NCBI GenBank assembly: GCA_963631545.1
Contig: CAVGRN010000039.1
Location: forward strand, 1 to 21,642
Length of the DNA: 21,642 bases
Source of the DNA: UBA1181 sp963631545
Lineage (GTDB): Bacteria; Bacteroidota; Bacteroidia; Bacteroidales; Paludibacteraceae
Direction: 5' to 3'
Shown here: one piece after another, positions 6,084 through 13,559 of the stretch
How the letters are laid out: each line of letters begins with the position of its first letter
Numbering within the stretch: the stretch's first letter is position 1
Position numbers and translations under genes: made by a program
The notes under the pieces: model-generated
What the model was told of the DNA's origin: nothing
Databases searched by the model: none
Seen by the model: the letters and a program-made list of their open reading frames with translations, nothing else

Positions 6084-7292
6084 TTAGTTCAGCTCCAAAT
6101 CGCCGTTGAACACTTCGTGCCAAGGAAGTCCCTGTTTGTTGAGTTCCTCCATGAATGGGTCTGGGTCGAATTCCTCGACATTCCACACGCCTGGCTTCTT
6201 CCACAATCCGCGGAAGAACATCTGTGCGCCGATGCATGCAGGAACGCCAGTTGTGTAGCTAACCCCCTGCATACCAGTCTCTTTGTATGCCTCTTGGTGG
6301 CTGCAGTTGTTGTAGACGTAGTAGGTGAGCGGCTTGCCATCTTTGCCGATTCCGCTGATGCGGCAGCCGATGCTGGTTTCTCCCTCGTAGTTCTCGCCCA
6401 AGTCTTGAGGGTTGGGCAACACTGCTTTTAGGAATTGCAGAGGGACGATCTTCACGCCGTTGTAGTCCACCTCGTCGATGCGGGCCATTCCGATGTTTTG
6501 AATCACGCGGAGGTGCGTCAGATACTCTTGTCCGAAAGTCATCCAGAAGCGCGCCTTCTTGATGGTTGGGTAATTCTTCACTAATGACTCCAACTCTTCG
6601 TGGTGCATCAGGTACGACTCGCGCGGGCCGATGTTAGGGTAGGTGAGCGGTTGGTGGATTTCCAACGGCTCGGTTTCGATCCATTTTCCGTCTTGGTAGT
6701 ACAATCCTTTTTGGGTGATTTCGCGGATGTTAATTTCTGGGTTGAAATTGGTGGCGAAAGCCTTGTGGTGGTTGCCGGCGTTGCAGTCGACAATGTCTAA
6801 CACCTGCATCTCTTTGAAGTGGTGTTTTGCGGCGTAGGCGGTGTAGATGCCAGACACGCCTGGGTCGAATCCGCAGCCAAGAATGGCGGTGAGTCCGGCT
6901 TTTTCAAACTTGTCTTTGTATGCCCACTGCCAACTGTACTCGAAGTGAGCCTCGTCTTTTGGCTCGTAGTTGGCTGTGTCTAAGTAGTTTACACCACATT
7001 CAAGGCAGGCATCCATAATGTTGAGGTCTTGGTAGGGCAAAGCCACGTTGATCACCAACTCGGGTTTGTGCCTGTTGAAGAGGTCGATGATTTGTTTCGT
7101 TTCGTCAGCGTCCACTTGGTCTGTAAGGACCGATGCGTTGTAACGCTCTTTCAACACCTTGGCGACTGCATCGCATTTTGCCTTTGTGCGACTTGCGATA
7201 ACAACGTCGCTGAAGATTTCGGGGTGCTGAGCCACTTTGTGGCAGACTACGGTTCCGACACCGCCGACACCGATAATAAGTACTTTTGACAT
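6084..7292 (-). CDS. Carboxynorspermidine/carboxyspermidine dehydrogenase
   Basis: A 402-residue protein of the saccharopine-dehydrogenase-like family. The closest subfamily reductively condenses aspartate semialdehyde with a diamine (diaminopropane or putrescine) using NADPH, giving carboxynorspermidine or carboxyspermidine, the alternative bacterial polyamine route common in gut Bacteroidetes. The N-terminus MSKVLIIGVGGVGTVVCHKV has the Rossmann G-x-G-G-x-G loop at 8-13. VIASRT (31-36) is the NADP-side second strand. INVALPYQDLNIMDACLECG (81-100), NYLDTANYE (102-110) and LGCGFDPGVSGIY (138-150) are the family's substrate-pocket blocks. The length is typical. It starts 59 nt after hisS on the same strand with no terminator between, so it is probably co-transcribed. 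The decarboxylase partner (nspC) is not in the window. True lysine-pathway saccharopine dehydrogenase is less likely given the subfamily motifs. Confidence 0.88.
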   Translation of the reverse strand: MSKVLIIGVGGVGTVVCHKVAQHPEIFSDVVIASRTKAKCDAVAKVLKERYNASVLTDQVDADETKQIIDLFNRHKPELVINVALPYQDLNIMDACLECGVNYLDTANYEPKDEAHFEYSWQWAYKDKFEKAGLTAILGCGFDPGVSGIYTAYAAKHHFKEMQVLDIVDCNAGNHHKAFATNFNPEINIREITQKGLYYQDGKWIETEPLEIHQPLTYPNIGPRESYLMHHEELESLVKNYPTIKKARFWMTFGQEYLTHLRVIQNIGMARIDEVDYNGVKIVPLQFLKAVLPNPQDLGENYEGETSIGCRISGIGKDGKPLTYYVYNNCSHQEAYKETGMQGVSYTTGVPACIGAQMFFRGLWKKPGVWNVEEFDPDPFMEELNKQGLPWHEVFNGDLELN

Positions 7293-7351
7293 AATTGCTG
7301 GTCGGGTTTGTACCGTCCGACTTCCTTGTTTAGGGGATGTCTCGCGGAAGG

Positions 7352-8728
7352 TTATTGATTCTGAAATTCTTTATTTAAGATGGCGAGCAGTTCGTCCAAT
7401 GAGCAGAGTTGTTGGTCGCCCGAGGTCATATTTTTCAGCATTACTTTGTTCTCCTTCAACTCCGTCTCGCCGATGATAGCCACAAAAGGGATGTTTTTCG
7501 CATTGGCGTATGCCATTTGCTTCTTCATTTTCGCTGGCTCTGGGTAGACTTCGGTGGCAGCGGCGGTGCGGGTTTTCTGGGCGCATTTCGCAGCGAACAT
7601 CATACCCTCCTCGTCGAAATAGGTGAAGAGGAGTTTGGTGGATTGCTCGGTGTTGGAAGGGTATAGGTTCAGCTGGTTCAGCACGTCGTAGATACGGTCT
7701 GCTCCGAACGAGATGCCTACGCCCGAAATGCCAGGCATACCGAACACGCCCGTCAGGTTGTCGTATCGTCCACCGCCGGTGATGCTTCCGATTTGCGCAT
7801 CCAAGGCTTTCACCTCGAATATGGCGCCGGTGTAGTAGTTGAGTCCGCGCGCCAAGGTTAGATCCAACTCGATTTGGGTTTCAATGCCCAACTTTTGTGC
7901 GTGCGATAGGATGAAGTCTGTTTCCTCCACACCCTTCAAGCCAGTTTCGGAGTCTGCCAACACGTTTTTGATGGTGGCGAGTTTCTCGCTGTTGCTGCCT
8001 TGCAGGAGCAGGATGGGTTGCAGTTTGTCGATGGATTCTTGCGAGATGCCTTTGTCTGCCAACTCTGCGTTCACGTTTTCCAATCCGATTTTTTCTAATT
8101 TGTCGATTGCCACGGTGATGTCCACCATCTTGTCTGCCGCCCCGATAGCCTCGGCGATACCAGCGAGGATTTTCCGGTTGTTGATTTTGATGCAGACATT
8201 CATTTTGAGGTTGTGGTACACCTCATCGACGATTTGGATCAGTTCCACCTCGTTCATAAGCGAGTCGCTTCCCACGATGTCCACATCGCATTGGTAGAAC
8301 TCGCGGTAGCGTCCTTTCTGGGGTTTGTCCGCACGCCAGACGGGTTGGATTTGGAATCTCTTGAACGGGAAGGTAACTTTGTCGCGGTTCATCACCACAT
8401 ATCGTGCGAATGGCACGGTGAGGTCGTAGCGAAGTCCCTTCTCCGAGATTTTGTTCGTCAGTTTCAAAGAGTTGCGTGTGGCGAGGTCTGCCTCGTCTGC
8501 GGCAGCGAGATAGTCGCCCGAGTTCAAGATTTTGAACAGCAGTTTGTCGCCCTCGTCGCCATATTTCCCCATCAGTGTGGAGAGGTTCTCCATAGCGGGG
8601 GTTTCTATTTGTTGGAATCCATACTTTTTGAACACTCGTTTAACGGTGTCGAAGATGTAGTTTCTGCGGGCCATCTCGTCGGGTGCGAAGTCGCGCGTCC
8701 CTTTCGGTATGGATAGTTTCGTTGCCAT
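7352..8728 (-). CDS. hisS: Histidyl-tRNA synthetase
   Basis: A 458-residue class II aminoacyl-tRNA synthetase that charges tRNA-His with histidine in the cytoplasm. The reading frame extends further upstream, but the start is set at the ATG at 8726-8728: it gives the conserved N-terminus (KLSIPKGTRDFAPDEM, 4-19) and has AAGGAAAG just before it. Motif 2 is visible at about 125-153 (FQIQPVWRADKPQKGRYREF). The histidine-specific block LARGLNYYTGAIFEV is at 292-306, GGGRYDNLTG at 318-327, and motif 3 GVGISFGADRIYDVL at 336-350. The anticodon-binding domain follows from about 365. The insertion domain (about 175-285) is of normal bacterial size. It is the first gene of a two-gene unit with the polyamine dehydrogenase; that link is probably not functional. 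Confidence 0.97.
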   Translation of the reverse strand: MATKLSIPKGTRDFAPDEMARRNYIFDTVKRVFKKYGFQQIETPAMENLSTLMGKYGDEGDKLLFKILNSGDYLAAADEADLATRNSLKLTNKISEKGLRYDLTVPFARYVVMNRDKVTFPFKRFQIQPVWRADKPQKGRYREFYQCDVDIVGSDSLMNEVELIQIVDEVYHNLKMNVCIKINNRKILAGIAEAIGAADKMVDITVAIDKLEKIGLENVNAELADKGISQESIDKLQPILLLQGSNSEKLATIKNVLADSETGLKGVEETDFILSHAQKLGIETQIELDLTLARGLNYYTGAIFEVKALDAQIGSITGGGRYDNLTGVFGMPGISGVGISFGADRIYDVLNQLNLYPSNTEQSTKLLFTYFDEEGMMFAAKCAQKTRTAAATEVYPEPAKMKKQMAYANAKNIPFVAIIGETELKENKVMLKNMTSGDQQLCSLDELLAILNKEFQNQ

Positions 8729-9052
8729 TTCTTTCCTTGTTATATATAGAATTTGTATATGGTGCAGTTCCCTTGGAAAGTGCAGGTTGCAATCAGCCTG
8801 GAATCCATAAGTTCTGCTCCACAAAATTAGCAAAATATTTGCAAAGAGCAGAGGCGTGTGAGGGAAAGGCACGCTATTTTCCTTTGTCCAAGCGAAACAT
8901 TCCTTTGAGTAAGAATTTTTAACTTCTATGCAGTAGGGGGCTTCCTTTTTTTTCGCTATCTTCGTAAAGTTGATTTGTTGAGGGTGGAAATGTGCATCAT
9001 TCCCATCCTCGGCGTAGCCTGATAGTGATTTGTTTACCTAAGTTTGCAAGAA
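8729..9052. other. Divergent intergenic region, hisS and Rpn-family gene
   Basis: These 324 bp hold no recognisable gene. On the - strand, TAATTTTG (8822-8829, read in reverse) is a full match to the Bacteroidetes -7 element about 94 nt upstream of the hisS start, but no TTG lies at the right distance. On the + strand TATCTTCG (8957-8964) is a weaker -7 candidate for the downstream gene, again without a clear -33 box. I see no strong hairpin or repeat. Confidence 0.5.
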
Positions 9053-9955
9053 ATGGAAAAGAAAAGTATTATGCCATACACAGAAGAGCGTTACATCAGT
9101 TTGCTGACCGATTTTGGTTTCAAGCGTATTTTCGGCACACTCCCCAACAAGGATTTGCTGATAGACTTTCTGAATTCCCTCTTTGCTGGGGAGCAAGTGA
9201 TTCGGGACGTTACCTACCTCAACAACGAGAATTTGGGCGATTCGTACACTGAGCGCAAGGCCATATTCGACGTCTATTGCGAGAATGAGCAAGGCGAGAA
9301 GTTCATTGTGGAGATGCAGAACGCTTACCAGAAGTTTTTTAAGGATCGTTCTATCTTTTATACCACATATCCCATCCGCGAACAATCGTCCAAGGGTCGC
9401 GACTGGAACTTTGAGTTGGCAAATGTTTACACCATAGCGTTGCTCAACTTCGATTTGCACGAGGAGTCTTTCGACAAGGAGGACATCACCCATAGCGTCT
9501 GCTTGTTGGATATGAAGACGCACAAGGTGTTTAGCGATAAGATCACGTTCAAGTACATAGAGGTTTTTAAATTTAACAAGACGGAGGATCAGTTGGAAAC
9601 CCTCTACGATAAGTGGCTCTATGTGTTGAAAAACCTGTCCTATTTGGAAAAACGCCCGGCTTCGCTGCAGGAGAAAATCTTCACGAAACTCTTTACGGAG
9701 GCATCCATTGCAAAGTTTTCCACCAACGAAAAAAGAGAGTATGAGAGTAGCCTCAAGGCATATCGCGACTTGAAAAACTCACTCGACACTGCGTTGAGGC
9801 AAGGATTGGAGCAAGGATTGGAGCAAGGACTGGCGCAAGGACGAATGGAGGTGAAACTGTCGACTGTGCGTAACCTTCTTGGAATGGGGATGTCGGTTGA
9901 ATTTGCTGCCAAGGCGACGGGGCTAACTGTGGAGGAAATCCGAGATATGTTCTAA
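9053..9955 (+). CDS. Rpn/PD-(D/E)XK nuclease family protein
   Basis: A 300-residue member of the Rpn (PDDEXK_2, transposase_31-related) family; characterised relatives are DNA endonucleases that promote RecA-independent recombination. The N-terminal block YISLLTDFGFKRIFGT (14-29) and DLLIDFLNSLF (34-44) are diagnostic. The putative active-site core is D73 (IFDVYC) with E87-M-Q89 (FIVEMQ), matching the D...E-x-Q pattern of this family. A helical region follows, then the Q-G-L-E repeats (about 250-265) and a C-terminal helix-turn-helix-like end (MSVEFAAKATGLTVEEIRDMF). The ATG at 9053 was chosen over an upstream TTG at 9044; a later ATG at 9071 is also plausible because many relatives begin close to that point. 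The gene stands alone, with its own gaps on both sides, as expected for a mobile-derived multicopy family. The biological role in Bacteroidetes is not established. Confidence 0.88.
   Translation: MEKKSIMPYTEERYISLLTDFGFKRIFGTLPNKDLLIDFLNSLFAGEQVIRDVTYLNNENLGDSYTERKAIFDVYCENEQGEKFIVEMQNAYQKFFKDRSIFYTTYPIREQSSKGRDWNFELANVYTIALLNFDLHEESFDKEDITHSVCLLDMKTHKVFSDKITFKYIEVFKFNKTEDQLETLYDKWLYVLKNLSYLEKRPASLQEKIFTKLFTEASIAKFSTNEKREYESSLKAYRDLKNSLDTALRQGLEQGLEQGLAQGRMEVKLSTVRNLLGMGMSVEFAAKATGLTVEEIRDMF
9800..9847 (+). repeat. In-frame 12-bp tandem repeat in the Rpn-family gene
   Basis: Four consecutive 12-bp units: CAAGGATTGGAG at 9800-9811 and again at 9812-9823 (identical), CAAGGACTGGCG at 9824-9835, and a degenerate CAAGGACGAATG at 9836-9847. 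They encode repeats of Q-G-L-E/A. The unit length is a multiple of three, so copy-number change would alter the length of the linker without shifting the frame. Confidence 0.9.
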
Positions 9956-10007
9956 TCTCACATTCTAACTGTGTGTTTATTCCACCACGGAGAAACATTG
10001 AATGATA

Positions 10008-10042
10008 TTGTCGGACAAAATGTTTTTTTAGTTGTCGGACAA
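10008..10042. promoter_or_regulatory. Two TTGTCGGACAA palindromes, candidate operator
   Basis: The 11-bp near-palindrome TTGTC-G-GACAA occurs at 10008-10018 and again, identical, at 10032-10042. The centres are 24 bp apart. The second copy supplies the TTG of the -33 box of the promoter in front of phoH, so a protein bound there would compete with RNA polymerase. The regulator is not in view; none of the neighbouring genes is an obvious transcription factor. Confidence 0.6.
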
Positions 10043-10062
10043 CTCGTTTAGCGTTATCTTTG
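10032..10062 (+). promoter_or_regulatory. Promoter of phoH and downstream genes
   Basis: TTG at 10032-10034 region followed by 20 nt and TATCTTTG at 10055-10062, a full Bacteroidetes -7 match. The predicted transcription start is near 10069, giving a very short leader of about 15 nt that just contains the AAGGA at 10074-10078. This supports the start codon at 10085 rather than the ATG at 10079, which abuts the AAGGA. Confidence 0.75.
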
Positions 10063-10084
10063 CAGAGCGTGTTAAGGAATGCGA

Positions 10085-11086
10085 ATGATTGAGAAACTTC
10101 TTTTGTTGGAAAATTCCGACCCTGTGATTTTCTACGGGGTCAACAACAGCAACATAACGACGTTAAAGGATTTGTTGCCGAAACTCAGAATTGTCGCTCG
10201 CGGCGACGTCATCAAGTGTATGGGTGAGGAGTGCGAGGTGGACGCTTTCGAGAAACTGCTGCTCCAATTGGACGCTTTTTGTGCGAAATACAACCGGTTG
10301 GACGAGCAGACGGTGGTCGATTTCGTCAAAGGAAATGACGTGGATGAGTTTTCGGAGCGCAAAGACCTTATAATATATGGTGTCAGCGGCAAACCCATTG
10401 TGGCGCGTACGCCCAACCAGCGGGAGATGGTGCGCCTTTATGACGAGAAAGATATGATTTTTGCCGTCGGTCCGGCAGGGTCGGGAAAAACTTTCGTTGC
10501 CATTTCTCTCGCCGTGCGTGCGTTGAAGAATCGCGAAGTGCGGAAAATCATCCTTAGTAGACCTGCAGTGGAGGCCGGCGAAAAGTTGGGTTTCTTGCCT
10601 GGCGATATGAAGGAGAAAATCGACCCCTATCTTCAGCCCTTGTATGATGCCTTGCAAAGTATGATTCCAGGTGCGAAACTGAAGGATTATATGGAGAACG
10701 GAACAATCCAGATTGCGCCGCTTGCGTTTATGCGCGGACGAACGCTGAACGATGCCGTTGTCATTCTTGATGAGGCGCAAAATACAACCACTCAGCAAAT
10801 TAGAATGTTCCTTACCCGTATGGGTATGAATAGCAAGGTGATTGTTACGGGGGATGTGTCGCAGATAGACCTCCCTGCCAATCAACGTTCGGGTTTGGTA
10901 GATGCTTTGCGCGTGCTGCGCGGTGTGAAAGGAATCGGACGTGTGGAGTTTGATAAAGGTGACATCGTCCGCCACCCCTTGGTGCAGCGGATTGTGGAGG
11001 CTTATGAGCAGTCGGACGAGGAACGCCGTCAGCGAAAAGAGGCAGAGAAAGTCGGCACGTTCCCCCTCAATATGGCTACGAAATAA
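10085..11086 (+). CDS. phoH: PhoH family ATPase
   Basis: A 333-residue PhoH/PhoL protein: a P-loop ATPase associated with RNA metabolism and ribosome maturation, often linked with YbeY endoribonuclease. The N-terminal region has an accessory fold (1-105). The ATPase core has Walker A GPAGSGKT at 129-136, the family block RPAVEAGEKLGFLPGDMKEKI (159-179), Walker B VVILDEAQN at 225-233, and sensor VTGD at 254-257 followed by QIDLP. The C-terminal tail is charged (DEERRQRKEAEK). Start: an ATG lies six bases upstream at 10079 but sits directly on the AAGGA, so 10085 is preferred. It heads a run of + strand genes, with purC 27 nt downstream. The promoter overlaps a palindromic operator candidate. 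The family call is certain; the exact cellular role of PhoH remains only partly understood. Confidence 0.95.
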   Translation: MIEKLLLLENSDPVIFYGVNNSNITTLKDLLPKLRIVARGDVIKCMGEECEVDAFEKLLLQLDAFCAKYNRLDEQTVVDFVKGNDVDEFSERKDLIIYGVSGKPIVARTPNQREMVRLYDEKDMIFAVGPAGSGKTFVAISLAVRALKNREVRKIILSRPAVEAGEKLGFLPGDMKEKIDPYLQPLYDALQSMIPGAKLKDYMENGTIQIAPLAFMRGRTLNDAVVILDEAQNTTTQQIRMFLTRMGMNSKVIVTGDVSQIDLPANQRSGLVDALRVLRGVKGIGRVEFDKGDIVRHPLVQRIVEAYEQSDEERRQRKEAEKVGTFPLNMATK

Positions 11087-11113
11087 AAAGAATCAAGTTA
11101 ATTTCATATAACA

Positions 11114-12064
11114 ATGGAGAACGCTTTAACAAAAACTGATTTCAACTTTCCTGGTCAGAAGGGAGTTTATCATGGTAAGGTTCGCGATGTTTACAGCGTG
11201 GGCGAAGACAAGTTGGTGATGGTCGCAACAGACCGCATCTCGGCTTTTGATGTTATCCTGCCGAAAGGTATTCCTTTCAAAGGACAGGTTTTGAATCAGA
11301 TTGCCGCAAAATTTTTGGATGCAACCCAGGATATCTGTCCTAACTGGAAGTTGGCTACCCCCGATCCTGTCGTTACCGTGGGTATCCGTTGTCAGGGATT
11401 CCCTGTTGAGATGATTGTCCGCGGTTATCTTTGCGGTAGTGCTTGGCGCGCTTATAAGAGCGGTGTCCGCGAGATCTGTGGTGTGAAACTGCCAGACGGC
11501 ATGCGCGAGAACCAGAAGTTCCCGACCCCAATCATCACCCCAACCACAAAGGCAGAGATTGGCACGCACGACGAGGATATTTCTAAGGAGGAGATTTTGA
11601 AGCAAGGACTCGTTTCCCCTGAGGATTACGCCATCGTCGAGAAATATACGCTCGCCCTCTTCCAAAGAGGTACGGAGATTGCCGCTAAGCGTGGTCTGAT
11701 TTTGGTTGATACCAAATATGAGTTTGGCAAGGCTGACGGAAAGGTGATCCTGATGGACGAGATCCACACGCCAGACTCTTCGCGTTACTTCTATGCTGAT
11801 GGCTACCAAGAGCGTTTCGACAAAGGCGAGGCTCAAAAACAACTCTCAAAGGAGTTCGTGCGCGAATGGCTGATGGACAATGGTTTCCAGGGTCAAAAAG
11901 GTCAACAGGTGCCTGAGATGACAGACGAGATCGTGAAGTCAATTTCCGACCGTTACATTGAATTATACGAGAACATCGTGGGCGAGAAGTTCGTCCGCGA
12001 GCAGAATGTTTCTGCAATCGCTTCTCGTATCGAAAAGAATGTTACCGATTATCTGAAAAAATAA
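11114..12064 (+). CDS. purC: SAICAR synthetase
   Basis: A 316-residue phosphoribosylaminoimidazole-succinocarboxamide synthase: the ATP-dependent joining of CAIR and aspartate in de novo purine synthesis. Family landmarks are GVYHGKVRDVYSVGEDKLVMVATDR in the N-terminus (about 17-41, the nucleotide-binding glycine/KVRD block), DRISAFDVILPKGIPFKG (40-57), MIVRGYLCGSAWRAY (around 100-114), PIITPTTKAEIGTHDEDIS (around 138-156), and ILVDTKYEFG plus LMDEIHTPDSSRY (around 196-223). The length and the long-form motifs match the version related to yeast ADE1 rather than the short E. coli PurC. It starts 27 nt after phoH without a terminator between them, so it is probably co-transcribed. A strong hairpin follows the stop. 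No riboswitch is visible. Confidence 0.97.
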   Translation: MENALTKTDFNFPGQKGVYHGKVRDVYSVGEDKLVMVATDRISAFDVILPKGIPFKGQVLNQIAAKFLDATQDICPNWKLATPDPVVTVGIRCQGFPVEMIVRGYLCGSAWRAYKSGVREICGVKLPDGMRENQKFPTPIITPTTKAEIGTHDEDISKEEILKQGLVSPEDYAIVEKYTLALFQRGTEIAAKRGLILVDTKYEFGKADGKVILMDEIHTPDSSRYFYADGYQERFDKGEAQKQLSKEFVREWLMDNGFQGQKGQQVPEMTDEIVKSISDRYIELYENIVGEKFVREQNVSAIASRIEKNVTDYLKK

Positions 12065-12080
12065 AATATTGTGTGTGAAC

Positions 12081-12126
12081 TGGAGGAGTTGCTTTTAGAA
12101 TCCGTGTCGGATGGGCATCTCCTCCA
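12081..12126 (+). other. Strong hairpin between purC and recF
   Basis: TGGAGGAG at 12081-12088 pairs exactly with CTCCTCCA at 12119-12126. TGC/GCA (12090-12092 / 12115-12117) and ATCCG/CGGAT (12100-12104 / 12108-12112) continue the stem inward around a three-base TGT loop. It ends 14 nt before the recF ATG. Only a short T4 (CCTTTTCC) follows, so it may be a weak terminator or attenuator that lowers recF expression, or a processing site. Confidence 0.65.
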
Positions 12127-12140
12127 ATCCTTTTCCAGAA

Positions 12141-13244
12141 ATGTACCTGCGAAGGGTAAAAATATTGAATTACAAGAACATCGAGGAGGCTGATTTGACT
12201 CTCTCGCCCAAAGTGAATTGTTTTATCGGAAACAACGGCGAAGGCAAAACCAACTTCTTGGATGCAGTTTATTATTTGTCGTTCTGCAAGAGCCATACGG
12301 GGTCTGTCGACAGCCAGAACATTATGTACGAGCGTGATTTCTTTATGCTGGACGCATCCTATATGGTGGGCGACACTGCCACAGATGTTTATTGCGGTGT
12401 GAAACGTCGCCAACGCAAGATTTTCAAGCGAGACAAAAAGGAATACGAGAAGTTCTCCGACCACATCGGACTGCTACCCTTGGTGCTGGTTTCTCCGTCC
12501 GACCAGGAGCTGATTCTTGGCGGAAGTGAAGAACGTCGGAAATTTATGGACGGTTTCATCGCCCAGTATGATCGACGTTATTTGGAGTACTTGCTAAGTT
12601 ACAAGACCCTTTTGACGAATCGTAACTCGATGATTCGCAATGAAGTGCGCGATGCTCTGCTCTACGAAACGGTGGAGGAGCAGATGGCTCGTTTCGGCGA
12701 ACATATCTATGCGGAACGTGTCCGGTTCTCCGAAAAATTTCTTCCTTTCTTCCGTGAGTTTCATAGAATTGTTTCAATGGAGAAGGAAAATGTGGAGTTG
12801 AAATACAAATCGCAGCTTGCCGATGGGCGACCTATGACGGAACGCTGGGCTGCCGAACGCGAAAAGGATTTCGCCGTTGGCTATACCACTTCGGGTGTAC
12901 ACAAAGACGATTTGGAGATGACGATGGATGGATTCCCGATTAAGAAAGTGGGCTCGCAGGGGCAGAACAAAACTTTCTTGATTGCACTTAAATTGGCTCA
13001 GTTCGATTTCTTGAAAAGATTGAAGAATGTGAAGCCCATTCTGCTGTTCGACGATATCTTTGATAAGTTGGACGGGAACAGGGTGAGTCAGATTGTGCAG
13101 TTGCTGAAAGACAACCGGTTCGGCCAAGTGTTCATTTCGGACACAGACCGCGAACATCTGTCAGACATCCTTAAGAATACCGATTGCCCGTACCGCCTTT
13201 TCGGTGTGGAGCGTGGCAGCGTGGAACTGAAAGAGGAACGATGA
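12141..13244 (+). CDS. recF: DNA replication/repair protein RecF
   Basis: A 367-residue SMC-like ATPase that helps load RecA at single-strand gaps together with RecO and RecR. Walker A GNNGEGKT is at 30-37, the signature-like GSQGQNKT at 271-278, Walker B PILLFDDIFDKLD at 299-311, and the family block GYTTSGVHKDDLEM at 247-260. An in-frame ATG lies upstream at 12111, but it is inside the hairpin and would add ten residues not typical of the family; MYLRRVKILNYKNI is the normal Bacteroidetes N-terminus, so 12141 is chosen. The stop overlaps the start of the next gene by four bases (ATGA at 13241-13244), so translation of the two is probably coupled. The gene is not next to dnaA/dnaN here. Confidence 0.96.
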   Translation: MYLRRVKILNYKNIEEADLTLSPKVNCFIGNNGEGKTNFLDAVYYLSFCKSHTGSVDSQNIMYERDFFMLDASYMVGDTATDVYCGVKRRQRKIFKRDKKEYEKFSDHIGLLPLVLVSPSDQELILGGSEERRKFMDGFIAQYDRRYLEYLLSYKTLLTNRNSMIRNEVRDALLYETVEEQMARFGEHIYAERVRFSEKFLPFFREFHRIVSMEKENVELKYKSQLADGRPMTERWAAEREKDFAVGYTTSGVHKDDLEMTMDGFPIKKVGSQGQNKTFLIALKLAQFDFLKRLKNVKPILLFDDIFDKLDGNRVSQIVQLLKDNRFGQVFISDTDREHLSDILKNTDCPYRLFGVERGSVELKEER

Positions 13245-13531
13245 AAAGAAAAGAGAGCGAGAGTTTGGGTGATGTGCTTCGCGTGATGCTACAAAACGGA
13301 GCGTTGAGCGTGAAGTTGAATGAAACCCGCCTAATGGCTGCGTGGACGACGGTGGTGGGCGACGATTTGCACGGACGCAGCGGTGCGCTCAACATCAAAA
13401 ACAGAAAACTATTTGTGAAAGGTCTGCCACCTATGCTCAAATCAAACCTGATGATGCAGCGTCAATCGCTCGTGCAAAGACTGAACGAGGAGGTCGGCGG
13501 AGATGTGATTGACGATATCGTTTTTGTTTGA
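13241..13531 (+). CDS. DUF721/DciA-like helicase-loader protein
   Basis: A 96-residue protein of the DUF721 family, whose characterised members (DciA) load the replicative helicase DnaB where DnaC/DnaI are absent. The sequence has the expected KH-like core: LGDVLRVMLQNGALSVKLNE (about 9-28), AAWTTVVGDDLHGRS (33-47), L-F-V-K at 57-60, and QRQSLVQRLNEEVGGDVIDDIVF (73-95). The start is the ATG of the ATGA overlap with recF; a longer reading frame upstream would lie wholly inside recF in another frame and is rejected. The recF-DUF721 neighbourhood is also known in other phyla, which supports the assignment. Bacteroidetes members are short, as here. A replication-initiation role is inferred from the family, not shown by the sequence. 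Confidence 0.82.
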   Translation: MKRKESESLGDVLRVMLQNGALSVKLNETRLMAAWTTVVGDDLHGRSGALNIKNRKLFVKGLPPMLKSNLMMQRQSLVQRLNEEVGGDVIDDIVFV

Positions 13532-13559
13532 AAATGAATAGATTAGAAAATATAAAAAG

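Noticed and set aside
8729..8872. N-terminal extension of hisS by 48 residues
   Set aside because: The extension is not part of the synthetase family N-terminus, crosses the predicted promoter leader, and the ATG at 8728 has a good AAGGAAAG.
10079..10084. Alternative phoH start at 10079
   Set aside because: It directly abuts the AAGGA, leaving no spacing. The ATG at 10085 has a six-base spacer.
10163..10975. A 270-codon open frame antisense to phoH
   Set aside because: No family features; the phoH sense frame is unambiguous.
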